A stretch of 64,000 nt of DNA, taken from the NCBI GenBank assembly GCA_964388445.1, contig CAYMAI010000007.1, positions 121,772 to 185,771 of the forward strand, given 5' to 3'. The notes under the pieces were generated by a model. It had not been told where the DNA came from. It was given only the letters and a program-made list of their open reading frames with translations, and ran no database searches. Position 1 is the first letter of the stretch. The number at the start of each line of letters is the position of its first letter. The position numbers were made by a program, and so were the translations under genes. Origin of the DNA: CAYMAI01 sp964388445. Its GTDB lineage: Bacteria; 4484-113; JAGGVC01. This document shows, in pieces, positions 47,944 to 56,870 of this stretch.

Positions 47944-50689
47944 AGATGGGCAAATATACAGTGAACTTTGCACCTTTTCCGGGCGCACTGTCCACTTCGA
48001 TTTTACCACGGAACTGATTCACGATACTTTCGCAAACGGCAAGGCCGAGCCCCACTCCGCTTACGCCCTTCGTGCTGAAAAATGGTTCGAAAATACGCGG
48101 TTGAACGTCTTCCGGAATTCCTGGACCGTCGTCCTCAATCGCTATGAAAGCAAACTTGTCGTTCATTCCGGTTTCCACTCTTATATGTCCTCCCTTACCG
48201 GCCGCGTAAATGGCATTTAGCATCATATTGAGTATTATTTGCTTTACTGGACCAAAGGAGGCGCGCACTTCCGGAAGACCGGTTTTAAGCGTCGATTCCA
48301 CTTTCACGCCCGCCTCGAGTATTTGCTTCTTCATTAACAGCAAAACATCGGATACGGCGGAGTTTATTTCGAAAGGCACCGGCGTTAGGGACGGCGCTCG
48401 ATGCAAATCCAAAAGATTGCGAACGATGTCGCCAATGCGGTCGATTTCGCGATTGATAATCCTAAGGTATTCCAAAAGCCCCGATGCGGCTTTTTCTTCG
48501 TCAGGTTTTCCCGAATCCTCGATGTCCATTTTGGCGAGTTCGAGGTTATACCTGATCGAGTTAAGCGGGTTATTTATCTCGTGCGCCAAGCTGGCGGCCA
48601 GCTGACCGGTTGCTGCAAGCCGGGTGCTATTTGTAAGCTCGCTTCTCAACCTCACTTGATTTGTTTGATCTGTTGTGAGAATGAGTGCGCCCTCGATATT
48701 CGAATCCGCTCCGACGAGCGGAACCGCCCAAAAATCCAAAAAAATCAAATCGTCTGTTGCAGGCTTGGCGTATCTCACTTCCGGCAAAAATACTTCGCTT
48801 CCGCTAAAGCAATTATTGACTTGGTCCAGCATTCCTTCAGGAAGAATGTCCGGAAATTCCATAATGGAAAGCCCCGGAATAGAATGGACGTCTTCAGGCC
48901 GACCGCAAAACTCCGCCATCTGCTCGTTGACATACGATATCGTGTAATCGTGGCTGATTACCATAACCCCCAAAGGAGCGTTCGAAATGATTTTTTCATG
49001 TAGCTCGCGAAGGGAAACGAGCGTATCTGTTCGTTCCTGAATTAGCGACTCAAGGCTTTCGTTTAGTTTTTCCAGCTGAATTTTCTTTTCAAGAATGTCC
49101 TTTTCGAGCATCACTCTTTCGGTGACGTCGCGAATCGACCCCGAAATAAGGTTCTCTCCGGCCGGCTGGCTATAGACCTCGACGTATCTATACTCGCCAT
49201 CCTTGCGCTTTACATAAAGCTCGTAAGAAACTTCCACGTTTTCGCCGCGCAGCCTCAAGTTGCGCTGCTCCTCGGCATATGCCCTTTCTTCAACTGGAAT
49301 AATATCCTCAATTCGGACATTTTCCATTTCTTCGTATGTGTAACCGAGAATTTCGCAAAATCGCTTGTTGAACAATGTATATACATTTTGCTCCGTATTG
49401 TATGTGAACAACCCATCCTGACTTCGCTCGTAAAGGTCGCGGTATCTGCGCTCGCTTTCCTCTATTTCTTTGTTTTTTTCCAAAAGCTCCCGGTTGACAT
49501 CTTCGAGAGAGCGAGTAATTTTTTCCCTTTCGCCGAAACTCGTCGAAATATCGCGCGCCATCGCGTTGAACGAATTGCCCAGAAGTTCGAACTCAAGTAT
49601 ACCTGTTATACGTGCTTCGCTTTCCCAATCGCCTTCCGCAATTTCCTTGCACCTTGCAACCAGCTGAGTAACCGGCCTTGAAAACCGCCGCGCCTGAAAC
49701 GACGATGTAAAAATCAAAATCAGGATAATTGTAAGTATGGTTACAACATAAGTAAGAGCGACAGATTTAAGTTCCTCCGCCAAAGTCATGTATGGCAATT
49801 CCACTACGGCGATGCCCATGTTCCCGCGCATTCTCATGAAGCTTCCGATGACTAGCTCGCCGTCCTCATTTACGTATGTGTCGGTTCCCGACTGAAGTAA
49901 CGCGGCCTTCGCGGCCATCGGGTTGTTTGATGGCTGTGAACGTTCTACTTGCGGAATTTCTTTTTTTGGATTGACGTCGATTCCGTTAAAGGTGAATATT
50001 TTCGCTTTGGTGTTCAGGCTGGCAAACCCGATAATGGCGTGAAGAATCGATTGATATTTCGATACATCCACCTTTTGTACGACTACATACTTGGCTTTGC
50101 CGTCAATAAAAACCGGAGCGCTTTGAACCATCGTTACGAGTCCCAATCTTCGGTCGTACTCGAAGGGAAAAGTGACGGGTCCGTCAATGGCCGAATAAAA
50201 TGCCTGATCCGGACTCAAGTTTTTCCCGGTTACCGGCACGAACGGAATCGGCGTTTCAAGGTAAGAATCGTCGAATATGCAAACTCCCGTTTCTGCGTCC
50301 GCTATCGCAATCTCGACAAGGTGTATATCAATATGTTTAACGTGAGAGTTTAAATGACGGCTTATTGACGCAAGCGCTTGACTTCGCCGCGGTGTTCCCG
50401 GCTCTGTCTTCCCGAATTCGCTCAGAACGTCGGTAAAGCCTTCGTCCGCGGCTTTGTACCTGAGGTACATTTCGGCCCGCGATGTATAGCGCTCGAACAG
50501 ACTCGCGACTAAAGTTAGCTCGCTTTCGATTTTTGTAAGCGTATTAGATTTCAGAATGCCAAAAAAGCTCCAAAACGCGAACGCACCGAAAACGAATACG
50601 GAAAGCAGCGAAAATCCGAGGAAATTCAGCCTGAAAACGTCCTGAAAGTTCGGACTGCGCCTAAAACCGGATTTTCCAGAAAGAACCAC
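47927..50689 (-). CDS. Membrane sensor histidine kinase with two PAS domains
   Basis: 920 residues from a GTG (GAGGG upstream). Transmembrane helices at ~22-44 and ~308-330 enclose an extracytoplasmic CACHE-like sensor. HAMP follows (~331-385), a coiled coil, PAS1 (~416-530, SQDGLFTYNTEQNVYTLFNK), PAS2 (~560-680, NAPLGVMVISHDYTISYVN), HisKA with phospho-accepting H703 (SLAHEINNPLNSI) and a HATPase with N-box (NMMLNAIYAA), DDGPGIP and GVGLGLAVC. It should phosphorylate the receiver of the overlapping PP2C gene. The stimulus is unknown. Confidence 0.93.
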   Translation of the reverse strand: MVLSGKSGFRRSPNFQDVFRLNFLGFSLLSVFVFGAFAFWSFFGILKSNTLTKIESELTLVASLFERYTSRAEMYLRYKAADEGFTDVLSEFGKTEPGTPRRSQALASISRHLNSHVKHIDIHLVEIAIADAETGVCIFDDSYLETPIPFVPVTGKNLSPDQAFYSAIDGPVTFPFEYDRRLGLVTMVQSAPVFIDGKAKYVVVQKVDVSKYQSILHAIIGFASLNTKAKIFTFNGIDVNPKKEIPQVERSQPSNNPMAAKAALLQSGTDTYVNEDGELVIGSFMRMRGNMGIAVVELPYMTLAEELKSVALTYVVTILTIILILIFTSSFQARRFSRPVTQLVARCKEIAEGDWESEARITGILEFELLGNSFNAMARDISTSFGEREKITRSLEDVNRELLEKNKEIEESERRYRDLYERSQDGLFTYNTEQNVYTLFNKRFCEILGYTYEEMENVRIEDIIPVEERAYAEEQRNLRLRGENVEVSYELYVKRKDGEYRYVEVYSQPAGENLISGSIRDVTERVMLEKDILEKKIQLEKLNESLESLIQERTDTLVSLRELHEKIISNAPLGVMVISHDYTISYVNEQMAEFCGRPEDVHSIPGLSIMEFPDILPEGMLDQVNNCFSGSEVFLPEVRYAKPATDDLIFLDFWAVPLVGADSNIEGALILTTDQTNQVRLRSELTNSTRLAATGQLAASLAHEINNPLNSIRYNLELAKMDIEDSGKPDEEKAASGLLEYLRIINREIDRIGDIVRNLLDLHRAPSLTPVPFEINSAVSDVLLLMKKQILEAGVKVESTLKTGLPEVRASFGPVKQIILNMMLNAIYAAGKGGHIRVETGMNDKFAFIAIEDDGPGIPEDVQPRIFEPFFSTKGVSGVGLGLAVCESIVNQFRGKIEVDSAPGKGAKFTVYLPIYGNGD

Positions 50690-50786
50690 GATAGCCCTCT
50701 AGCGAAATGCCATCTTTATTATATATGAACCTTTAGGGGAGCGATGATGAGCATCACAAACTCAAATTCGAATATGCAATAATGCC

Positions 50787-50806
50787 ATTTACCTCTGGGT
50801 AATTAC
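50787..50806. promoter_or_regulatory. Candidate operator of the DtxR-family regulator
   Basis: TTACC-TCTG-GGTAA inverted repeat at 50789-50802 overlapping the palindrome GTAATTAC, with another GGGTAAC just downstream at 50811-50817. It lies between an AT-rich -10-like region near 50776 and the regulator's ATG, where an autoregulator would act. The known DtxR and MntR boxes are inverted repeats of comparable size but different sequence. Confidence 0.45.
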
Positions 50807-50820
50807 TTCGGGGTAACAAG

Positions 50821-51303
50821 ATGTTCGCATTGAAAATAACGCCCGTACAGCAGGATTATGTTGAATTGGTCAGCCGGCTGGCCGCGGATTCTGACGGCGG
50901 CGTAAGGGTATCCGATATCGCTATGGAATTCGGGGTCAAGCCGCCCACTGTCGTGCGCACACTCGCCAAACTAAGAAAAATGGGACTTGTCCGGCAAAAG
51001 GAGCGAGGACTGGTCAACCTCACGCCATCCGGCGAAGTAATGGCTGGCCAGCTAATTCACCGGCACGACGACATTCTCGGATTCCTCATCGGCGTATTGG
51101 GCGTTAGCCAAGTTCAGGCCGAAACGGATGCATGCATACTTGAGCATGGTTTGTCCGCGGAATCCTCGACGAGACTGCATTTGTTTCTCGAACATTTCGA
51201 AGCACTGCCGGAAACTGCGAAACGAAAGCTCGCCGTTAATCCGGGCGAAACCTCTCATTTCGATACGGTTGGAGATGCCGTCGGGCAAGGCTTGAGGGGT
51301 TGA
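50821..51303 (+). CDS. DtxR/MntR-family metal-dependent regulator
   Basis: 160 residues. GGGG precedes the ATG. The N-terminal winged helix (AMEFGVKPPTVVRTLAKLRKMG, then LVRQKERGLVNLTPSGEVMA) and the dimerisation domain with IHRHDDILGFLIGVLGVS, ETDACILEHGLS, and HLFLEHFE are typical of the MntR subgroup; Asp, Glu, His and Cys ligands in this region bind Mn(II) or Fe(II). No SH3-like third domain. When metal binds it would repress the downstream importer. Its gene leads the operon, 1 nt ahead of the binding protein gene. Confidence 0.92.
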   Translation: MFALKITPVQQDYVELVSRLAADSDGGVRVSDIAMEFGVKPPTVVRTLAKLRKMGLVRQKERGLVNLTPSGEVMAGQLIHRHDDILGFLIGVLGVSQVQAETDACILEHGLSAESSTRLHLFLEHFEALPETAKRKLAVNPGETSHFDTVGDAVGQGLRG

Positions 51304-51304
51304 A

Positions 51305-52273
51305 ATGAATCACGAATTTAATCTCAGAAGAGCTAGTCTTTTTTTCATCGTCGCGATTGCGATTTCGTTTTTGACCAGTTCCTGTCCGGCTACACGCGGA
51401 TGGGGAGATTCGGAGGGACGGCTTAAAGTAGTGACCACAACCGGCATGGTTGGCGAACTCGCCGAAAGAATCGGAGGCGAAGCGGTCATTGTAAAAACGC
51501 TAATGGGTCCGGGAATCGATCCGCATTTGTACGCAGCAACCGAAGGCGACGTAATAAATATGAGCGAAGCCGATCTCATCCTTTACAGCGGGCTGCATCT
51601 CGAAGGAAAAATGACCGAAGTTTTCGAGCGAATCGGCGAGCGAGGCAAGCGAACTGCTGCGGTTGCGGAGGCAATTCCGGAAATGTTGTTGTTATCCGGC
51701 GAAGGCATGGGAACGGCTCACGACCCTCATGTATGGTTCGATGTAAATCTCTGGAAATTTGCCGCGATGGAAACCGGGCGGGTACTTGCCGAATCAAGTC
51801 CTCATCATTCGGAGATTTTCAAACTCAATTTGGAACTTTACATCGTCGAACTCGAGGAACTAAACGAATACGCCAGATCCCGTGCGTCGGAAGTGCCTGA
51901 AACCCGGCGCGTGCTAGTAACTGCGCACGACGCATTCGGCTATTTCGGACGTGCTTATGGATTCGAAGTGCGCGGTCTTCAGGGAATTAGCACCGTAACC
52001 GAGGCCGGCGCCGCCGACGTTAGAAATCTGGCAGACTTCATTGCGGAAAATAGGATTCCGGCTATATTCGTGGAATCGTCGGTTCCTCACCGCAGCATCG
52101 CGGCAATCAAGGAAGCGGTGATCGCTCGAGGATTCGAAGTTGAAATAGGCGGCGAGCTTTTCAGCGACGCCATGGGAAGCCCGGGGACTCCGGAAGGTAC
52201 ATACGCGGGTATGTTTAGGCACAACGTCGATACGATAGTCAACGCCCTTAAAGGAAGTAATAACGCGAAATGA
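51305..52273 (+). CDS. Metal ABC transporter substrate-binding lipoprotein
   Basis: 322 residues. The signal peptide ends LTSSC (C27), a lipobox. The mature protein is a cluster A-I (ZnuA/TroA-like) solute-binding protein: VVTTTGMVGELAERIGGE, GPGIDPHLYAATEGD, HDPHVWFDV, and VTAHDAFGYFGRAYG provide the His and Asp/Glu metal ligands. There is no His-rich loop, so Mn or Fe is likelier than Zn only, but specificity is not proved. It delivers metal to the two permeases encoded downstream. Confidence 0.92.
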   Translation: MNHEFNLRRASLFFIVAIAISFLTSSCPATRGWGDSEGRLKVVTTTGMVGELAERIGGEAVIVKTLMGPGIDPHLYAATEGDVINMSEADLILYSGLHLEGKMTEVFERIGERGKRTAAVAEAIPEMLLLSGEGMGTAHDPHVWFDVNLWKFAAMETGRVLAESSPHHSEIFKLNLELYIVELEELNEYARSRASEVPETRRVLVTAHDAFGYFGRAYGFEVRGLQGISTVTEAGAADVRNLADFIAENRIPAIFVESSVPHRSIAAIKEAVIARGFEVEIGGELFSDAMGSPGTPEGTYAGMFRHNVDTIVNALKGSNNAK

Positions 52274-53052
52274 AAGCAGGTTTGGTTTCGGAAGTGAAAT
52301 ACTCGAAAACCGGCGACGTCATCGATAGCTCGCTTGCCGTTCAAATCCATGACTTGACCGTTGCATATGGACACAATCCCGTGCTTTGGGATGTTGATTT
52401 GGACGTTCCTCGTGGCGTACTTATGGCGATCGTCGGCCCAAACGGTGCCGGCAAAACAACTCTGATAAAAGCCGTTTTGGGTCTAGTAAAGCAATCAGCG
52501 GGCGAAGTCTTCATCTTCGGCGAAGTTTATGCCAAAAAACGCTCAATTGTAGGATATGTTCCTCAGCGGGGAAGCGTGGATTGGGATTTTCCCGCAAGCG
52601 TTCTCGATGTCGTTTTGATGGGCGGATATTCGTCTCTTGGCTGGATTAAGCGGCCCGGGTTAAACGATAGGAAAAACGCAATGAACGCGCTTGAACGCGT
52701 CGGGATGGCGAAATTCGCTTCGAGGCACATTAGCCGGCTTTCCGGCGGACAGCAACAACGCGTTTTTCTTGCGCGCGCCTTAATGCAGGATGCGCTCGTT
52801 TACTTTATGGACGAGCCCTTTCAGGGCGTCGACGCGACTACGGAAAAGGCGATAATCGAATTGCTCAAAGAGCTTAGAAAGGGTGGAAAAACCGTCATAG
52901 TAGTACACCACGACCTGCAAACGGTAAAGGAATACTTCGACTGGGTAGCGCTTTTGAACGTTCGCAAAATCGCTTCCGGCCCGGTCGCCGAAACTTTTTC
53001 GGCTGAAAATCTAAAAACCGCGTACGGCGGGCGCTCGTCGCTTGGCGCGTAG
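52270..53052 (+). CDS. Metal ABC transporter ATP-binding protein
   Basis: 260 residues, overlapping the binding protein gene by 4 nt. Walker A GPNGAGKTT, Q-loop, signature LSGGQQQR, Walker B VYFMDEP, and the H-loop HHD are all present. YVPQRGSVDWDFPASVLDVVLMG is typical of the Mn/Zn importer subfamily. It powers uptake through the two permeases. Confidence 0.95.
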   Translation: MKAGLVSEVKYSKTGDVIDSSLAVQIHDLTVAYGHNPVLWDVDLDVPRGVLMAIVGPNGAGKTTLIKAVLGLVKQSAGEVFIFGEVYAKKRSIVGYVPQRGSVDWDFPASVLDVVLMGGYSSLGWIKRPGLNDRKNAMNALERVGMAKFASRHISRLSGGQQQRVFLARALMQDALVYFMDEPFQGVDATTEKAIIELLKELRKGGKTVIVVHHDLQTVKEYFDWVALLNVRKIASGPVAETFSAENLKTAYGGRSSLGA

Positions 53053-53108
53053 GCTTTTCTATCGTTGAAATCCCCATAGAAATTCAATCGATTAATCTGC
53101 GAGCTGAA

Positions 53109-54254
53109 ATGGAATTGTTTGAAACGGCGATAAGGTTTTTCGGAGATTACACGATGCGTACTGTGGCCTTGGGTTGCGCGCTTCTTGGAATCGTAGCCGG
53201 CGCGCTCGGCCCGTTCGCCGTGCTTCGCAGGCAAAGCTTGATGGGAGACGCGGTAAGTCATGCCGCTCTTCCAGGAATCGTAGCGGCATTTCTATTGACG
53301 GGAAGCAAAGAACCCTTCGTACTGCTTATTGGCGCTGCGGGGGCGGGATGGATTTCCATGCTTGCAGCAAACTACGTAACAGCAAATACTCGTGTTAAAT
53401 ACGACGCGGCTTTGGGAATTTCGCTTAGCGTTTTCTTCGGTCTGGGAATGGTGTTTTTAACTTTCGCACAACGGTCTCCCGATGCAGCACAAGCTGGACT
53501 TTCAAAATTTCTGTTCGGCCAAGCGGCGGCAATGATGATGACGGATGTGCGAATGCTTTTCCTTTTGGGACTTGCATCATTGATGGTTCTTGCGATTTTC
53601 TGGAAGGAATTCAAGATTTTAAGCTTCAATAGGGATTTCGCGGATTCGCTTGGCTATTCAACTTCAAGACTGGATTTAATTCTAACCAGCCTAATAGTGA
53701 TCGCTATCGTCATAGGACTTCAAACCGTCGGAGTAGTTTTAATGAGCGCATTGATAATTGCACCGGCAGCAGCTGCACGGCAATGGACCGACCGCCTTGG
53801 AGCAATGGTAATTTTATCGGCAGCCTTCGGGGCGACTTCCGGAATTGCGGGAGCGGCAATATCCGGCTTGGCGCCACACATCCCTACCGGACCCGCGATA
53901 GTATTGTCGGCGATTGCCTTTGTATTGATTTCGATTCTATTCGCTTCAAACAGGGGATTTATTTGGAACTCAATTCGTTCTGCATACAACAGACGCATGG
54001 TCAGGCTTGAGGGAATACTCGAATCGATTTTGCTACTTGCCGAAAACCACGATCGTTTGGATCATCCGCATGAACGCGAAGCCGTAATGGCAATCGCAAA
54101 ATCGCGCGGCGCCAGCTCGCAAGCAATCTCACAACTTGAAAGACGCGGGTGGATATGCATGGACGATGCCGGACTGTTATGCTTGACCGAGAGCGGAATC
54201 GAAGAAGCTATCAGATTCCGCTCGACCATTGCCGCCGGTGGAGGATCATTGTGA
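53109..54254 (+). CDS. Metal ABC transporter permease with winged-helix-like tail
   Basis: 381 residues. Eight or nine membrane helices across 1-285 with the family start FGDYTMRTVALGCALLG, RRQSLMGDAVSHAALPG, and FNRDFADSLGYS. The final ~95 residues (GILESILLLAENHDRLDHPH, REAVMAIAKSRGASSQAISQLERRGWI) are hydrophilic and have the order of a winged helix, similar to the DtxR fold. Typical permeases of this family end shortly after the last helix (about 290 residues). It overlaps the next permease by ATTGTGA. Confidence 0.9.
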   Translation: MELFETAIRFFGDYTMRTVALGCALLGIVAGALGPFAVLRRQSLMGDAVSHAALPGIVAAFLLTGSKEPFVLLIGAAGAGWISMLAANYVTANTRVKYDAALGISLSVFFGLGMVFLTFAQRSPDAAQAGLSKFLFGQAAAMMMTDVRMLFLLGLASLMVLAIFWKEFKILSFNRDFADSLGYSTSRLDLILTSLIVIAIVIGLQTVGVVLMSALIIAPAAAARQWTDRLGAMVILSAAFGATSGIAGAAISGLAPHIPTGPAIVLSAIAFVLISILFASNRGFIWNSIRSAYNRRMVRLEGILESILLLAENHDRLDHPHEREAVMAIAKSRGASSQAISQLERRGWICMDDAGLLCLTESGIEEAIRFRSTIAAGGGSL

Positions 54255-55360
54255 GTCCGCAAATCGAAATACAGATTATTGCCGTCCTTACGGCCGCCGC
54301 CTGCGCTCTGCCCGGAGTTTTCCTGATGCTTAGAAGAATGTCTCTGATGAGCGATGCGCTTAGTCACGCGATACTTCCGGGAATCGTAATCGCATTTCTA
54401 TTCACACATTCGCTGTCATCTCCTATCCTCGTTCTGGGAGCCGCGCTCGCCGGCGTTGTAACCGTACTTTTGGTCGAATCGCTCGTAAAAACGGCATTGG
54501 TCAAAGAAGACGCCGCAATCGGCCTCGTTTTTCCTGCTCTTTTCGCAATAGGAGTAATACTTGTTTCAATGCACGCCGGCAATGTGCATATTGACACCGA
54601 TGCAGTGCTTTTGGGCGAACTTGCATTTGCTCCTTTCGACCGGCTAGTAGTTGGAGAAACCGACTTAGGACCGCGCGGAGTATGGTTGATGTCCGCTATT
54701 TTAGTTGTCAATTTTGCCTTCATTGCCACCTTCTTTAAGGAACTGAAAATTACTACTTTCGATGCAGGCCTTGCGGCAGCTGCAGGATTTGCTCCGGCTG
54801 TTATGCATTACGCATTGATGTCTCTCGTAAGCATTACCGCTGTCGGCGCTTTCGATGCAGTAGGTAGCATTCTCGTTGTAGCTCTCTTTATCGCTCCGCC
54901 GGCATCCGCGTTTTTGCTCTCCGACCGGCTTCCGGCGATGCTTGGGATCAGCGCCGGATTAGGCGCGATTTCCGCCCTTTTGGGCTATCAAGCAGCCAGA
55001 GCTTTCGACACCTCGATTGCCGGTTCGATGGCGGTCGCATCGGGCGTAATTTTCGGACTTGCTGTTCTTTTTGCCCCCGAAAGAGGAATTTTAAGTTCTC
55101 TGGCAAGACACTCCAAACAAAAAATCGAATTTGCCGTTGCAATGCTTTTATTTCACATTTCGAATCACGAAAACTCCGACCGCGCGGAAGCGGAACTAAA
55201 TGTAAGCGGATTGCACGGTCATTTCAGGTGGAATCCGCTTTTTACGGATTCGATACTTCGGATTGCGTTTAATCGAAACCTGGCTATCGAACGAAACGGC
55301 CTTGTATATACAACCGATTTAGGTCGTAAACTACTCGAAGATACCGTTTCCATGAACTAG
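54251..55360 (+). CDS. Second metal ABC transporter permease with winged-helix-like tail
   Basis: 369 residues from the GTG at 54251 (GGAGG 6 nt upstream); the frame extends further upstream inside the previous gene but without a ribosome site. Membrane region ~1-290 with RRMSLMSDALSHAILPG and FDAGLAAAAGF; the last ~75 residues form a helix-rich tail (FTDSILRIAFNRNLAIER, NGLVYTTDLGRKLLEDTV). Two permeases, one ATPase and one binding protein with the regulator first resembles the troRABCD-type operon order. Confidence 0.9.
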   Translation: MSPQIEIQIIAVLTAAACALPGVFLMLRRMSLMSDALSHAILPGIVIAFLFTHSLSSPILVLGAALAGVVTVLLVESLVKTALVKEDAAIGLVFPALFAIGVILVSMHAGNVHIDTDAVLLGELAFAPFDRLVVGETDLGPRGVWLMSAILVVNFAFIATFFKELKITTFDAGLAAAAGFAPAVMHYALMSLVSITAVGAFDAVGSILVVALFIAPPASAFLLSDRLPAMLGISAGLGAISALLGYQAARAFDTSIAGSMAVASGVIFGLAVLFAPERGILSSLARHSKQKIEFAVAMLLFHISNHENSDRAEAELNVSGLHGHFRWNPLFTDSILRIAFNRNLAIERNGLVYTTDLGRKLLEDTVSMN

Positions 55361-55423
55361 CCTAATCTGACATGTGCCAGGGGTTTGAACCAGCCATAAA
55401 GTAATGCAGTTCATAGCGGAGAA

Positions 55424-56698
55424 TCATTGAAAAAGTCCTGGATCTTCTTGCACCATTCCTTCCAGTGCTTCGGTTGCTTCGGCTAGGTCCTTCCAAGATA
55501 CATATACGTACACATCGCTTAATGAAGTCACTATTTCTATTACGTTTATCCTTCGCGCGCTTAAAATGCCAGTGATTTCGGCAAGCACACCCGGCTCCTC
55601 TATAAATGTCGAGCTTCTAAGTCTGATTTCTCCGATGTCGCCTTTAATCGTAATATTTTGAAGCGTATCCCTTTTTTCGAGAACCAGCGCGTGCAGAATT
55701 TTGTGCGCTTCTTCGCCGTATTGATCCTCGAGGTACATCATAATGAATCTGTCGGTTGCAACAAGCGAATTAATGGTTATTTTCGCAACGGCAAGCCGCT
55801 CGGCAACTTCGGCGAGAAGCCCTGCTTCACGCGAAAGATTCGAGCCTACGAGAGTGACGAATGAAAGTCTGCGAGGGTTTCTTACAATCGACGATTGACT
55901 GGAACCGAGTATCGTCGTCCCTGAGGATTTAAGCTCGCCCAAGTGCTTGTAATCGACAATTCTGGCATTGACTTCTTCCGACTTGAAAAGTAATGCCCGC
56001 GGATGAACCACCCTGCTGCCAGCACTGCTTGTCGCCATAAGATCTTCAACGCTGAGTTCCTGAATTAGCTTAGTCCCGCTTAGCACTCGCGGATCGCCGG
56101 AAAGCACGCCTTCAACGTCCGTAACAATGACAACTTCGTCAGCACCTATGTAGCGTCCCACAATAAACGCAGTTATGTCCGTTCCGCCTCTCCCTAGGGT
56201 AACGAGATGCTCGTTCGAGCTAAGCGCAAAGAATCCTGCAATCACCGGAACGCGCCCGAGCCTAAGATGCTTGGAAACGTGCATTTTGAATCTCTGCGCT
56301 GTCTTGTTATCGCGAAGAGTAATAGAGCGCTCTTCGTTGATTTTGCTTTGTGCAATGGGGCTGTGGTCGTCGCTATCGATAATTATCGGCCAGCTTTCCC
56401 TTTCGGTTGGAATAAACGGAACCGCAGGCACGCGCAATGCCTTCAATGCGGCGCACATCAAGCGAACGCTTTTTTCCTCGCCTAGCAGTGCAATCCGGTA
56501 AATATCTTCGGGTTCTCCGCCGCCGTTCGCAACCCCGTAAGCGGCGTCTAAAAGCACGTTCGTATCGTTACCTTGGGCGGATAGCACGACCGCAACTTGC
56601 TCGCCCGCGTCGAAAAGGCGCTTTACGGTTTCCGCCGCGCGCCTCACCCTTTCAGCATCCGCGATGCTGGTACCGCCGAATTTTAAAACCCGCCGCAA
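55424..56698 (-). CDS. Aspartate kinase
   Basis: 424 residues from a TTG (GGTGGTG 5 nt upstream). The kinase domain starts VLKFGGTSIADAERV and holds VTLGRGGTDITAFIVG and VVIVTDVEGVLSGDPRVL, with two ACT domains (~280-424, ending in IEEPGVLAEITGIL). It phosphorylates Asp to aspartyl phosphate at the head of the Lys/Thr/Met pathway. The ACT domains imply feedback control, but not by which amino acid. A single-function form; no homoserine dehydrogenase follows. Confidence 0.95.
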   Translation of the reverse strand: MRRVLKFGGTSIADAERVRRAAETVKRLFDAGEQVAVVLSAQGNDTNVLLDAAYGVANGGGEPEDIYRIALLGEEKSVRLMCAALKALRVPAVPFIPTERESWPIIIDSDDHSPIAQSKINEERSITLRDNKTAQRFKMHVSKHLRLGRVPVIAGFFALSSNEHLVTLGRGGTDITAFIVGRYIGADEVVIVTDVEGVLSGDPRVLSGTKLIQELSVEDLMATSSAGSRVVHPRALLFKSEEVNARIVDYKHLGELKSSGTTILGSSQSSIVRNPRRLSFVTLVGSNLSREAGLLAEVAERLAVAKITINSLVATDRFIMMYLEDQYGEEAHKILHALVLEKRDTLQNITIKGDIGEIRLRSSTFIEEPGVLAEITGILSARRINVIEIVTSLSDVYVYVSWKDLAEATEALEGMVQEDPGLFQ

Positions 56699-56720
56699 AC
56701 TGACACCACCAAAAGAGGGA

Positions 56721-56726
56721 ATTATA
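56721..56726 (-). promoter_or_regulatory. -10 box for the aspartate kinase gene
   Basis: TATAAT on the minus strand, 22 nt upstream of the TTG start at 56698. The -35 is poor. Confidence 0.45.
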
Positions 56727-56870
56727 AGTTTATCACAGCGAATCGTCTTAATCTAAGACGCAAAAGGCATTTAAAACACGCCGAAATCCAACGTTGCTCG
56801 GCAATTCGCCTCGATTCTGAATTGACAATCTTGAAAGCGTATGCGGCAAAAAGACGGAATAATCTATATC

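Noticed and set aside
54149..54250. N-terminal extension of the second metal permease
   Set aside because: It lies within the previous permease gene in another frame and has an Arg-rich product; the GTG at 54251 has a strong ribosome site.
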